NCBI GenBank assembly: GCA_910579395.1 | Contig: CAJTUC010000032.1 | Span: forward strand, 1 to 39,423 | Reading direction: 5' to 3' | DNA: 39,423 bases | DNA from: an uncultured Lachnospiraceae bacterium | GTDB lineage: Bacteria > Bacillota > Clostridia > Lachnospirales > Lachnospiraceae | In this document: piece after piece, positions 14,946 through 23,567 of the stretch | Layout: each line of letters starts with the position of its first letter | Position numbering within the stretch: the stretch's first letter is position 1 | Translations under genes and position numbers: made by a program | Notes under the pieces: model-generated | Seen by the model: only the letters and a program-made list of their open reading frames with translations | Told to the model about the DNA's origin: nothing | The model's database searches: none

Positions 14946-15491
14946 ATGAATTCTATGCGCAGAGAAGAAATCAAAGAAAATACGGAATCTTTTTATGAAG
15001 AAATGATTCGGAGAAACTCCGAAACGGTTTACAGACTGGCCTATTCCCTTGTCAGGAGCCGGTCTGACGCGGACGATATTTATCAGGAGGTTTTCCTGCG
15101 TTATGTACGGAAAAAGCCCGTATTTGACGGTCGGGAGCATGAAAAGGCGTGGTTCCTGCGGGTGACGGTCAACTGTTGTAAAAATTATTGGAAATCGCCG
15201 TGGATGCAGAGAAGAAGCGGATTGGAAGAGGATGCACTGGAAAAAGAATCATTGGAAAAAGGAGCATCCCGCGAAAAAGGGGACGCGGACCAGACTTTGA
15301 TAGAGACTGTAAAGAAACTGCCGGAAAAGTACCGCGTCGTCATTCACCTTTTCTATTATGAGGAATTATCCGTTGAGGAAATCGGGAAGATTACGAGGTC
15401 GAAACCGGCAACGGTAAGGACAAGACTGACAAGGGCCAGGAGAATGCTGAAAAAGTTATTAGAGGAAAAAGGAGAGGATTTTCATGTTTAA
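14946..15491 (+). CDS. ECF-type RNA polymerase sigma factor
   Basis: This is an extracytoplasmic-function sigma factor of 181 residues. Region 2 spans about residues 25-85 (VYRLAYSLVRSRSDADDIYQEVFLRYVRKK...AWFLRVTVNCCKNYWKS) and region 4 about 118-170 (LPEKYRVVIHLFYYEELSVEEIGKITRSKPATVRTRLTRARRMLKKLL). The linker carries a charged near-repeat, EEDALEKESLEKGASREKGD. AAGGAGGTG lies about 15 bases before the ATG. GGAAAC at 14869-14874 could be an ECF-type -35, consistent with autoregulation, but the matching -10 is unclear. It overlaps the next gene by 8 bp, the normal arrangement for a sigma factor and its controlling membrane protein. Confidence 0.92.
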   Translation: MNSMRREEIKENTESFYEEMIRRNSETVYRLAYSLVRSRSDADDIYQEVFLRYVRKKPVFDGREHEKAWFLRVTVNCCKNYWKSPWMQRRSGLEEDALEKESLEKGASREKGDADQTLIETVKKLPEKYRVVIHLFYYEELSVEEIGKITRSKPATVRTRLTRARRMLKKLLEEKGEDFHV

Positions 15492-16578
15492 GAGCAGATA
15501 TCAAAAAGCATATGATGCGGTCACGCCGTCCCGGAAGCTTGTAGAAGATACGATAGAAAAGGCCGCTGCAGGAAAACGCGCCGGGCAAAAGACATTTTTC
15601 GAAAAGCCGCGTGCCTTGAAACTATCGCTTATCACGGCAGCAGTCGTATTATGTTTTGTGATGGCAGTACCAATCTGTGCGCCGGTCTGTGCGGCGAATA
15701 GTCCGGCATTCCATAAAATCGTGGAATACCTTTCGCCGGCGCTGGCAGACAAGCTTGTCCCGATTGAGGAGAGCAGTACCAGCCAGGGAATTACGATGCA
15801 GGTGGAGGCCATTCATTTAGAAGGAAACGAAGCAGAGATCATTGTTTCTTTCCGGGATGCGGAGGGAAGTACACAGGATTTGGTACATGGCGAGATGGAT
15901 TTGTTTGACGGTTATGGGCTGTCTGATTATACGAATGACAGCTGGCTCGGCGGGTGCAGTTTTTTGACATATGATGCGGCAGAAGATAAGGCGTATTTTG
16001 AGGTGGCTGTTCAGGCAGATAATGCGTATCAGTCCAATAAGCTTCAATTCTCGGTGCGTTCGCTCCTGTGCGATAAATATCATGAAACCAGAGATGTTGA
16101 TTTGTCTGGGCTTGTTTATTCGGCCGAGACAAAGCGGGTGATGTTGAGCGGCAGCGGCGGGCCCATGACGGAGGATATGCTTCCGGATTTCCTGCAGGAT
16201 GTCTCCGCTGCACCGGAAGACCCCAGGTCTTATGCCAAAGTTTTGGATATGATGAACATTACGGAATGTGCGGCGGATGATTTTACAGTAACCGGTATCG
16301 CATACATGGATGGCGTGCTGCGCGTGCAGGTGTGCATGGGCGATAACTGGGATACCGACAGACACGTTCAGCTTTTTTTGAAGGATTCGGAAGGGAATGA
16401 GCGATATGAGGACCACAGTGTGAGCTGGCATGAGGATGTGGGGGATACCAGCTATCAGATTTATGAATTCTGGTATCTGCAGGATATTGATAACATTGCG
16501 GATTATTCCATGTATGGTATTTTCCACAGCGCCGGAAATCTCATCGAAGGAGATTGGAACGTTACGTTCCGGCTGTAG
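15484..16578 (+). CDS. DUF4179-type membrane protein, probable anti-sigma factor
   Basis: The protein is 364 residues: a cytoplasmic N-terminal part (1-45, MFKSRYQKAYDAVTPSRKLVEDTIEKAA), one transmembrane helix at about 47-68 (ALKLSLITAAVVLCFVMAVPICAPV) and a large extracytoplasmic beta-rich domain. This layout and the N-terminal sequence fit proteins with a DUF4179 domain that are co-encoded with ECF sigma factors in Clostridia and thought to hold them inactive. The 8-bp overlap with the sigma gene supports that pairing. The signal it senses is unknown. Confidence 0.8.
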   Translation: MFKSRYQKAYDAVTPSRKLVEDTIEKAAAGKRAGQKTFFEKPRALKLSLITAAVVLCFVMAVPICAPVCAANSPAFHKIVEYLSPALADKLVPIEESSTSQGITMQVEAIHLEGNEAEIIVSFRDAEGSTQDLVHGEMDLFDGYGLSDYTNDSWLGGCSFLTYDAAEDKAYFEVAVQADNAYQSNKLQFSVRSLLCDKYHETRDVDLSGLVYSAETKRVMLSGSGGPMTEDMLPDFLQDVSAAPEDPRSYAKVLDMMNITECAADDFTVTGIAYMDGVLRVQVCMGDNWDTDRHVQLFLKDSEGNERYEDHSVSWHEDVGDTSYQIYEFWYLQDIDNIADYSMYGIFHSAGNLIEGDWNVTFRL

Positions 16579-16636
16579 GAGATTTCGATTGCTTATATTG
16601 TTTATATGGGTTGGCTTATATGGCAGGAAAAAAGAA

Positions 16637-16665
16637 TTGCTTTTTGCTTTGCTTTCATGTATAAT
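16637..16665 (+). promoter_or_regulatory. Promoter of the MATE transporter operon
   Basis: TTGCTT (16637-16642), a 17-bp spacer and a perfect TATAAT (16660-16665). Transcription would begin near 16672, right at the riboswitch-like leader. Confidence 0.8.
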
Positions 16666-16671
16666 GCGGAT

Positions 16672-16768
16672 TGGAAACAACGTTGCTCATTTGCCACCGG
16701 GTAAAGAGATGATACGTCAGGCTTTCTATCGTTAGGTCTTAGAAGATAGGGAGTTCTGGCGTTTTTTT
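16672..16768 (+). ncRNA. Guanidine-IV (mepA motif) riboswitch-like leader with terminator
   Basis: The leader contains TTGCTCA (16683-16689), then CCACCGGGTAAAGAGA (16694-16709) and CGTCAGGC (16715-16722), which I recall as features of the mepA-motif/guanidine-IV riboswitch found in front of MepA-type MATE genes in Clostridia. An expression platform follows: a long terminator stem 16714-16762 (ACGTCAGG + CTTTCTATC paired with GATAGGGAG + TCTGGCGT, one bulge) and a T7 run to 16768. The left arm of the terminator overlaps the conserved CAGGC, so ligand binding could prevent termination. The class assignment rests on remembered sequence features plus gene context. Confidence 0.72.
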
Positions 16769-16787
16769 GTGTAAAAGGAGGGAGTGT

Positions 16788-18086
16788 ATGAAAGAAAAGA
16801 CACTTTTTGGAGAGTTTGTCCGGTATACTGCCTTGAATATATGCGGTATGATTGGTTTGTCATGTTACATACTCGCGGATACTTTTTTTGTCTCAAGGGG
16901 GTTAGGTGCAGACGGTCTGACTGCGCTGAATCTTGCGATTCCGATTTACAGTTTTGTTCATGGAAGCGGCCTGATGCTGGGGATGGGAGGTGCGACAAAG
17001 TATTCTATTTACAGAGGGCAGGGAGAAACAGAAAGCGCAGATAAAATATATACAAATACCCTGTATGTGTTGGCAGTGTTTGCCGTTATGCTTATGGTAA
17101 CAGGGATTTTCTTTTCGGGAAAGCTGTCTATGCTTCTGGGAGCCGACGGGAAAATCCGGGGCATGACCAGAACCTATTTACAGGTCATTCTGCTTTTTTC
17201 CCCGGCGTTCCTGACCAATGACAGTCTGATTTGCTTTGTAAGGAATGATGGAAATCCAAAGTTGTCTATGGCGGCCATGCTGGCCGGAAGTCTGTCGAAC
17301 ATCGTGCTGGATTATGTGTTCATCTTTCCGTTGCGCATGGGAATATTCGGCGCAGTGCTGGCGACTGGCTTTGCGCCTGTTATTAGTCTTTGCATTTTAT
17401 CCCGGCATTGGTTCACGAAGAAAAAGCGTTTTCATTTTGTGAAAGCGGGGGCGTCCTGGAAAGTTGCAGGAACTATTTTTTCATTGGGTATCCCGGCATT
17501 GATTACGGAAGTCGCTTCAGGCGTCGTCATGATTGTTTTTAATGCTATTATCCTGAAATTGCAGGGGAATATCGGTGTTGCGGCTTATGGCATCATAGCG
17601 AATCTGTCCCTGGTCGTCAGTTCGGTCTATACGGGGATAGCACAGGGAATACAGCCAATCCTGAGCCGGTCTTATGGATATGGGGATACGAAAAGGATTA
17701 GGCAGACGTTGAAATATGCGGTAAGATTGATGTTGATCATGTCTGGAGCCGTTTATTTGTTCTTTTGGGTGGCAGCCAATCCTGTTGTCGGACTTTTTAA
17801 CGGTGAACAAAATATGCTGTTACAGCAAACTGCGGAAACGGGCTTGAAAATATATTTTGCGGCCATTCCTTTTGTTGGCTTTAATATCGTGATATCCGCT
17901 TACTTTACTTCAACGGAAAAAGTGCTGCCGGCGCAGGTTATTTCGTTGGCACGAGGATTTGTTGTTATTGTACCGATGGCGTTTGCTCTGTCATTTTTAT
18001 TTAAAATGACAGGTGTGTGGACATCTTATCCACTTACGGAAGGTATTGTGGCATTGGCAGGGATGATATTTTATAAAAAACAGTAG
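16788..18086 (+). CDS. MATE family efflux transporter (MepA-like)
   Basis: This is a 432-residue integral membrane exporter with about 12 helices, of the multidrug and toxin extrusion family. The N-terminal FVRYTALNICGMIGLSCYILADTFFVSRGLGADGLTALNLAIPIYSF is characteristic, as is the repeated half near residues 225-275 (SLGIPALITEVASGVVMIVFNAIIL). It probably uses a sodium or proton gradient to expel cationic toxins; the leader suggests guanidinium compounds. The start at 16788 has AAGGAGGGA at ideal spacing; the upstream TTG lies in the terminator tail. A flavin-binding protein gene follows 13 bp later. Confidence 0.9.
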   Translation: MKEKTLFGEFVRYTALNICGMIGLSCYILADTFFVSRGLGADGLTALNLAIPIYSFVHGSGLMLGMGGATKYSIYRGQGETESADKIYTNTLYVLAVFAVMLMVTGIFFSGKLSMLLGADGKIRGMTRTYLQVILLFSPAFLTNDSLICFVRNDGNPKLSMAAMLAGSLSNIVLDYVFIFPLRMGIFGAVLATGFAPVISLCILSRHWFTKKKRFHFVKAGASWKVAGTIFSLGIPALITEVASGVVMIVFNAIILKLQGNIGVAAYGIIANLSLVVSSVYTGIAQGIQPILSRSYGYGDTKRIRQTLKYAVRLMLIMSGAVYLFFWVAANPVVGLFNGEQNMLLQQTAETGLKIYFAAIPFVGFNIVISAYFTSTEKVLPAQVISLARGFVVIVPMAFALSFLFKMTGVWTSYPLTEGIVALAGMIFYKKQ

Positions 18087-18099
18087 GGAGGGAAAAGAA

Positions 18100-18603
18100 A
18101 TGTTTAGAGAAATGCGAAGGAAAAAACAGATTTTATCGGAAGAGGAGACTGCGGAAGTTTTGAACCGGGGGACATCCGGCGTCCTGGCTTTATTGGGCGA
18201 TGACGATTACCCTTATGCCGTTCCGGTCAGCTATGTGTACTGTGATTCCAAATTATATTTTCATGGGGCAAAGAGCGGACATAAGATTGATGCGGTCAAA
18301 AAGTGCGATAAGGCATCTTTTTGTGTCATCGATAGAGATGATGTAGTTCCGGAGGAGTATACAACTTATTTTAAGAGCGTAATCGCATTTGGAAAAGTCC
18401 GTATCCTGGAAGACGAAGCAGAAAAGCGAAAAGCGATCGAAATATTGTCAGAAAAATATTATCCTGACAATAGTGAAGAGGGGCGGAGCATGGCAATCGA
18501 CAGGGAGTGGAGTCCATTGTGCATGATGGAGTTTTCCATCGAGTATTTATCCGGAAAAAAGGCGGTTGAATTGGTGAATGAGCAGCCCATAGAAAGAAGT
18601 TAG
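18100..18603 (+). CDS. Pyridoxamine 5'-phosphate oxidase-like flavin-binding protein (NimA-like)
   Basis: The protein is 167 residues with the split-barrel fold of pyridoxamine-phosphate-oxidase-related FMN proteins. Recognisable parts are TSGVLALLGDDDYPYAVPVSYVYCDSKLYFHGAKSGHKIDAVKKCDKASFCVID (about 27-80) and YFKSVIAFGKVRILEDEAEKRKAIEILSEKYYP. Members include NimA-type nitroimidazole reductases, but many are uncharacterised. GGAGGGAAAAGAA precedes the ATG. Its place directly after the MATE gene suggests shared control by the riboswitch-like leader. Confidence 0.85.
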   Translation: MFREMRRKKQILSEEETAEVLNRGTSGVLALLGDDDYPYAVPVSYVYCDSKLYFHGAKSGHKIDAVKKCDKASFCVIDRDDVVPEEYTTYFKSVIAFGKVRILEDEAEKRKAIEILSEKYYPDNSEEGRSMAIDREWSPLCMMEFSIEYLSGKKAVELVNEQPIERS

Positions 18604-18709
18604 AGGGAATGATGTCCGGAAGGATAGTCAATACGGATAAAATATGATAAGATATTTTTAACGTAATTTTTTCAATAAATACCTGATCAACAACCGAGGA
18701 GATATGCAA

Positions 18710-21154
18710 ATGACGGACATTTATTTTGACAAGTTATATCGATACGACCGAATTGCGGAGCCGTGTTATATCGGGATTCCGGTGCGTGAGGGAGAACTTT
18801 GGGATACGGACGGCGTTCGTGTATATCAGAGCGGAAAGCGCCAGCCTCTTCAGGCAAAAGTCACTTCCCGTCATAAGGACGGTTCCGTGCGTTTTCTGTT
18901 CCTGCGTTTTCTGGCGGATTTACCGGGCTGCAAGGGCACGGTGCTGCAGTATGACCTGCATGGCGGGGAACGGACAGAGCAAGGCGGCAGGGAGATTTGG
19001 CCCGACGGCGTCTCTCCCGTGTGTGTCAGTGAGGATGAGAACGGCATCACGGTGTCTACCGCCTGCGGCGGGGAGAATCATGCCCTTTCCTTCCGGGTGG
19101 AACACAACAGCCGGCATATTTTTGAGCGGCTTTTCGCTGCTGGCCGCGTTTATGACCGGAAGCAGTTTGCCGGACCGTTCTTAAAGGACGGAGAGGGAAG
19201 AACATACAGGATGCGGATCGGCAATTGGCGGGTCGTGGAGGAAGGGCCTGTCTGTGCAGTGCTGAAGGCTTCCGGCAGCAATGTACTCAAGGAGGGAAAA
19301 AGCGCTTCCGGGGAGGCTGAAAGAACTCCCGGAATTGATTTCGAGATAAAGCTGACCGCATGGGCCGGCAAGCCGTGGGCGGAGGTTTCCTATCGGATCA
19401 TCAATACGTCGGATAAGCCGCTTCATGTGGCATCACTGGTATGCCATCTGCTTCGGACTGTGGATGCGGTTCCTTCGGATGAGCTGGTTTCTATGGCGAT
19501 GGAGGAGAAACTGGACTCTACGGGGTGCGGAGATCATGTAGATGCGGCCGGTTTTGGAGATGGGCCCATATTCCATGCCAGAGGCACGGGAGACGCGGAA
19601 GAAGCGGCGAAAAAGGCGCCCGTGGAAAGTGTGCGGACCTGCGTCGGCAGTTCCAATTACAAGACGGACTTTTATCTGGGAAAAGACGGTGCGGCGGTGA
19701 GCCGCGTCGTGGATGCCAAATGGCTGATGTATGAGGCTAACGAGCATGTACCGGAAGTGCTCTACGGGACTTTTTTTGCGGATTGTACGGACGCTGCGGG
19801 CGGCGTGTGCGCTACGGTCTTTCAGGCACAGCAGAATTATCCCAAGGCAGTGCAGGCAGACCGGAACGGTCTTTCGGTGATGCTGGTGCCGGAGAATGTG
19901 GAAAAGGTGGTCATGCAGACAGGGATGTCGCGGGAACAGAAATTCCTGCTGCATTTTCATGATGCGGCGGAGACTCTTACGGAGATCGATAACCGCAGTC
20001 TGATCTATCAGATGCCGGACAGACCTTATCTGTCGCCGGATGTGCACAGGGATTCCGGTGTCTGGCCGGATGTGTTCGCTGATAAGTGGGATATGGAAGT
20101 GGAAAAGTGTCTGACAGGCAGGGCGGATGGACACTGTCACGCCTACGGCATGTTGAATTTCGGCGATTCCTATGATTCGGGCTATACGGCGCAGGGGCGC
20201 GGCGGCGGAAATCTGGTCTGGTGCAACAATGAGTATGACTTTCCCCACGCCTGTGCCCTTTTGTATGTCCGCACGGGTATCAGAAGGTTTTTGGATTATA
20301 ATATTGCGGCCTGCAGTCATTGGATGGATGTGGACGTATGTCATTATCACCCGGATGCGCGTTATATCGGCGGACAGTGGGAACATACGGGCGGACATTG
20401 TATTGGCGGCGTCATGGTCTGCTCCCATGAGTGGGTAGAAGGTCTTCTGGACTACTATCATTTTACCGGAGACGAGAGAGGGCTGGAAACCGCGCTGGGT
20501 ATCGGAGAGCATGTGCTGCGGCTTCTGGACAGTCCGATGTATGCCAAAGTTGGGGAAGCCAACGCACGGGAAACCGGATGGGCGCTTCGTACGCTGACGG
20601 CGCTCTATGTGGAGACACGGGATAAGAAATGGCTGCCAAAATGTGCCCGCATCTTACAGGATTTCAAGATATGGGAGGAGCAGTACGGCAACTGGCTTGC
20701 GCCCTATACGGACAATACGCTCATCCGCGTGGGATTTATGATATCCGTAGCCATCGGCAGCGTCATGCGCTATTATCGGGAGTTCCCCGACCCGGCGTTA
20801 AAGGAGATGATGCTGCGTGCGGTGGATGATCTGATCGAGAACTGCTATGTGGAAAAATGGGGCGTCTTCTATTATAAGGAACTTCCGAGCCTCAACTGGC
20901 CCGGTTATAATACGCTGTTATTAGAAGCGCTGGCCATCGCTTATGAGCTGACGGGGGATGTGAACTATTTAAGACCCGGAATCGTTACTTTTAAAAAGAC
21001 CATAGCGGACCCGGTGCCGGGACGCGTCGGGACCAAAAAGCATGTGCAGGATGCGGTGGTCGTCGGAAATGGCAGCAGTAAGATTTTTGCCCAGAGCATG
21101 ATTCCGTTGGCCGCCTATTACCGCGCCGCATCGGAATGCGGCATTATTTCCTGA
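18710..21154 (+). CDS. PcRGLX/YetA-like protein, putative PL26-type polysaccharide lyase
   Basis: This protein of about 814 residues lacks a signal peptide and is probably cytoplasmic. The N-terminal domain (IGIPVREGELWDTDGVRVYQSGKRQPLQAKVTSRHKDGSVRFLFLRFLADLPG) resembles the first domain of PcRGLX, an exo-rhamnogalacturonan lyase, and of Bacillus YetA. A central beta-sandwich part (about 180-430) and a C-terminal alpha-toroid (about 460-814; NFGDSYDSGYTAQGRGGGNLVWCNNEYDFPHACALLY, GGQWEHTGGHCIGG) follow. Many His, Trp and Tyr residues in the latter suit sugar binding. The start at 18710 is preferred because GAGGAG is 8 bases upstream; ATG 18704 would leave only 2 bases. Substrate is unknown; pectin side chains or other uronate glycans are possible. 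Confidence 0.65.
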   Translation: MTDIYFDKLYRYDRIAEPCYIGIPVREGELWDTDGVRVYQSGKRQPLQAKVTSRHKDGSVRFLFLRFLADLPGCKGTVLQYDLHGGERTEQGGREIWPDGVSPVCVSEDENGITVSTACGGENHALSFRVEHNSRHIFERLFAAGRVYDRKQFAGPFLKDGEGRTYRMRIGNWRVVEEGPVCAVLKASGSNVLKEGKSASGEAERTPGIDFEIKLTAWAGKPWAEVSYRIINTSDKPLHVASLVCHLLRTVDAVPSDELVSMAMEEKLDSTGCGDHVDAAGFGDGPIFHARGTGDAEEAAKKAPVESVRTCVGSSNYKTDFYLGKDGAAVSRVVDAKWLMYEANEHVPEVLYGTFFADCTDAAGGVCATVFQAQQNYPKAVQADRNGLSVMLVPENVEKVVMQTGMSREQKFLLHFHDAAETLTEIDNRSLIYQMPDRPYLSPDVHRDSGVWPDVFADKWDMEVEKCLTGRADGHCHAYGMLNFGDSYDSGYTAQGRGGGNLVWCNNEYDFPHACALLYVRTGIRRFLDYNIAACSHWMDVDVCHYHPDARYIGGQWEHTGGHCIGGVMVCSHEWVEGLLDYYHFTGDERGLETALGIGEHVLRLLDSPMYAKVGEANARETGWALRTLTALYVETRDKKWLPKCARILQDFKIWEEQYGNWLAPYTDNTLIRVGFMISVAIGSVMRYYREFPDPALKEMMLRAVDDLIENCYVEKWGVFYYKELPSLNWPGYNTLLLEALAIAYELTGDVNYLRPGIVTFKKTIADPVPGRVGTKKHVQDAVVVGNGSSKIFAQSMIPLAAYYRAASECGIIS

Positions 21155-21156
21155 TA

Positions 21157-21733
21157 CGTTCCAGGACGAGCAGGCGATTGCGGCAATGCTATTCGATATG
21201 CAGGAAAATTGTAATGAACATCTATTAAAAATATTCTCCGCACTTTGAAGTTCCGCGACGATATGGTCGCTTGTGGTGAAATATATACAAATCTGCGTGT
21301 CGAGACTGTTCCCGCTTTCCGCTATATAAAGCATGCCGTTATCAGTTCAGAACCCGAGGGGGATGCTATCGACAGAGTATTTTCCATTGCCCGCGGCTGT
21401 GGAGTGGATAATCCTCGTGTCATTGGCTGGGATTTTCCCAATGTATCACAGGAACAGATAAATGTTTTCAATATGCACGGCTACGAAGCGGCATGGATAT
21501 TGCCCGATGGGGTCGTCCCTCCTGACCTGGAAATACACGAGCAGGCAGCTCACAGGTATGCGGCAATACACATTGAGACCCCTTTTGGGAATCCTTTTGT
21601 GACCATTCCCAACGCCTATAAAACGCTTATGGAGTATATGCGCGTGAACGGCCTTGAACAAACGACAAAAGACGTTATTCCCTGCTTTGAAACCGACGGG
21701 GAGAGTATGGATATTTACATTGCCTGTAAGTAG
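21157..21733 (+). pseudogene. Effector-binding (GyrI-like) regulator, N-terminus missing and frameshifted
   Basis: From 21157 a frame reads DTFQDEQAIAAMLFDMQENCNEHLLKIFSAL and hits TGA at 21246. One frame over, TTG 21245 opens KFRDDMVACGEIYTNLRVETVPAFRYIKHAVIS and continues for about 160 residues as a GyrI-like effector-binding domain ending FETDGESMDIYIACK. The two pieces read as one linker-plus-domain broken by a frameshift near 21244, and the DNA-binding head (MerR or AraC type) is absent. The fragment begins almost exactly at the stop of the lyase-like gene, so that junction is probably a deletion scar. The 162-residue domain alone might still be made from TTG 21245. Confidence 0.6.
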
Positions 21734-21753
21734 CGCATATTAGAAACGTGTTT

Positions 21754-22422
21754 TTAGTCATGTATCGGCGAGTATGCCTTTGAAGCAGGACAGACGGTTT
21801 TCTGCGGAAATTCACACCATTTCCGCAGAACGCAGTCTTCGCACCTGGCTTTTCGGGCCGTACAAACGCTTCTGCCATGATAGATGAGCTGAAAATTGAT
21901 TCGGTTCCAGTGTTCTTTCGGCAGCGCTTTCATCAGTTCTTTTTCCACTTGAACAGGGTTATTTCCGACAGCCCAGCCGATTCTTCTGGAAATGCGGAAT
22001 ACATGGGTATCCACCGTTACACCGGGTATCCCGTAGGCGTCCGCGAGAAAAAGGGTCGCAGTTTTGCGCCCTACGCCGGGAAGTTCTACCAGTTTTTCGA
22101 TTGTCGTCGGAACTTTTTTATCATGTTCGGTCAGGAGTTTTTCACAGCATTTCTTGATGTTCTTGGCCTTCACTTTGTATAGGCCGATGCTTTTGATTGC
22201 ATCCTCTATTTCAATTATCGGGGCCTGTATGATGGATTCCATATCCGGGAATCTTTTCCACAGGCCGGGCAGCGCTTCGTCCACCTGCTTGTCGGTGCTC
22301 TGGGCGCTCAGCATGATCGCGGTCAAAAGCTGCCAGTCAGCCGTATGGGCAAAACCTTCTTTCGTTATGCCGTATTCTTTATCCAGTGTGTCTAAAATTC
22401 TTCTGGTTTTTTCTTTGGTCAT
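21754..22422 (-). CDS. nth: Endonuclease III
   Basis: This is a DNA glycosylase/AP lyase for oxidised pyrimidines, acting in base excision repair. It is 222 residues, the usual size. The helix-hairpin-helix LPGVGRKTA holds catalytic Lys120, and VTVDTHVFR holds catalytic Asp138. The [4Fe-4S] cluster ligands are Cys187, Cys194, Cys197 and Cys203 (C-x6-C-x2-C-x5-C). The start ATG at 22422 follows GGCACGGAAATCAAA on the minus strand, a modest ribosome site. The fic gene upstream ends 65 bp away on the same strand. Confidence 0.96.
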   Translation of the reverse strand: MTKEKTRRILDTLDKEYGITKEGFAHTADWQLLTAIMLSAQSTDKQVDEALPGLWKRFPDMESIIQAPIIEIEDAIKSIGLYKVKAKNIKKCCEKLLTEHDKKVPTTIEKLVELPGVGRKTATLFLADAYGIPGVTVDTHVFRISRRIGWAVGNNPVQVEKELMKALPKEHWNRINFQLIYHGRSVCTARKARCEDCVLRKWCEFPQKTVCPASKAYSPIHD

Positions 22423-22487
22423 TTTGATTTCCGTGCCTTTTTTTAGATTGTGCGGCGCTGGCCGCCGGATTTATGTGACACTGGCTG

Positions 22488-23399
22488 TTAAGCCTGTATG
22501 TCGAACATAGCCATCAATTTTTTGAATGTGTCCTGTCCGTCAAGGCAGGTATCCGTCAGGCAGCCTTTTTCGCGTTCCCATTCGGAAAGACCGCGATAAT
22601 AAAATATCTTTTTGGTGTCTTCAATGATGAATGGGACGATAGCATAGCGCAGGCATTCTTTGAGAGTGATCAGTCTGCCTACCCTGCCGTTGCCGTCCTG
22701 GAACGGATGAATGTGCTCAAACGCATAGTGGAAACGAATAATATCGTTTATTGTGACAATGTCATGGGACTCATATTCGGAAAGCAACGCTTTCATACGA
22801 ATCGGGACTTCTTTTGGCTTTGCGGTTTCCCGGCCGCCGATCATGTTGGCTCTCTTCTTATAATCTCCGACGGCAAACCATGCAAGAGTCGTATCTTTGG
22901 TACTCTGTTTCAAAATGCGGTGCAGTTCCTTGATGATGTCTTCAGTGAGCGGCGCTTCTGCCATATCGATGACATAGTCGATTGCACGGAAATGGTTGAC
23001 CGTCTCGATGATATCATCGACCGGAATTTCTTCACCGATATTCACGGTGTTTGTTTCAAAGATCAGCCTTGTCTGGTCTTCGCTGAGCCTGCTTCCTTCG
23101 ATATGGTTGGAATTATAAGTCATACGCACTTGAAGCTCATGGTAAAGACCGCCCGGCATACGGATGCTTTTCTCGTCGCGGAGCATCTGGAGCAGAGCAT
23201 TGTCGGAAGCCGTCTGACAGAGTTCATCGGCAGTGCAGTCAAGAAACGTGGCAATTTTGGCAAGCACATGGTCGGCAATCTTCTCGCCGCGTCCGATTTT
23301 GGCAACGGTTCGGGAAGAGATACCAAGCTCTCTGGTGAGGGCTGTTTTTGTCAGATTTTGGTCGTTCAGTTTTTGTAAGAGTCCTGTATATGAAATCAT
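22488..23399 (-). CDS. HTH-Fic protein (class II Fic, probable AMP transferase)
   Basis: The protein is 303 residues. An N-terminal Xre-type helix-turn-helix (about 5-60, LTKTALTRELGISSRTVAKIGRGEKI) is joined to a Fic domain. The active-site loop HPFQDGNGRVGR at 231-242 has the complete H-x-F-x-D-G-N-G-R-x-x-R motif. Ahead of the domain, SNHIEG (97-102) matches the (S/T)-x3-E-(G/N) inhibitory helix motif of class II Fic proteins, so the enzyme is expected to be self-restrained. Fic enzymes usually move AMP from ATP onto a target protein hydroxyl; the target here is unknown. ATG 23399 has AAAGGAGGTATCTCC directly upstream. A longer frame to 23753 is not credible. Confidence 0.9.
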   Translation of the reverse strand: MISYTGLLQKLNDQNLTKTALTRELGISSRTVAKIGRGEKIADHVLAKIATFLDCTADELCQTASDNALLQMLRDEKSIRMPGGLYHELQVRMTYNSNHIEGSRLSEDQTRLIFETNTVNIGEEIPVDDIIETVNHFRAIDYVIDMAEAPLTEDIIKELHRILKQSTKDTTLAWFAVGDYKKRANMIGGRETAKPKEVPIRMKALLSEYESHDIVTINDIIRFHYAFEHIHPFQDGNGRVGRLITLKECLRYAIVPFIIEDTKKIFYYRGLSEWEREKGCLTDTCLDGQDTFKKLMAMFDIQA

Positions 23400-23402
23400 G
23401 GA

Positions 23403-23452
23403 GATACCTCCTTTACTTATTATATCAGGGATGAACGAAAAGTAAAGGTATC
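23403..23452 (-). promoter_or_regulatory. fic promoter embedded in an inverted-repeat operator
   Basis: On the minus strand TTTACT (23441-23446), a 16-bp spacer and TATAAT (23419-23424) form the fic promoter. An inverted repeat brackets it: AAGTAAAGGTATC at 23440-23452 and GATACC-TC-CTTTACTT at 23403-23418. One arm covers the -35, the other the start site and the ribosome site. This is what an autorepressor operator would look like, and the Fic protein itself carries an HTH domain. Confidence 0.65.
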
Positions 23453-23567
23453 GTATGTTGTTCAAGTGTTTTATCTCTATGAGGCAGAAAATTACATTAA
23501 TCTGCGGTACAATAGATGCAATAGAAGAGAGCAGTTTTAAATGAAATATTAAAATGGAGAAGATTAT

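Noticed and set aside
19433..20512. A 359-codon minus-strand frame opposite the lyase-like gene
   Set aside because: Antisense shadow in a GC-rich gene with no family resemblance and no start signal.
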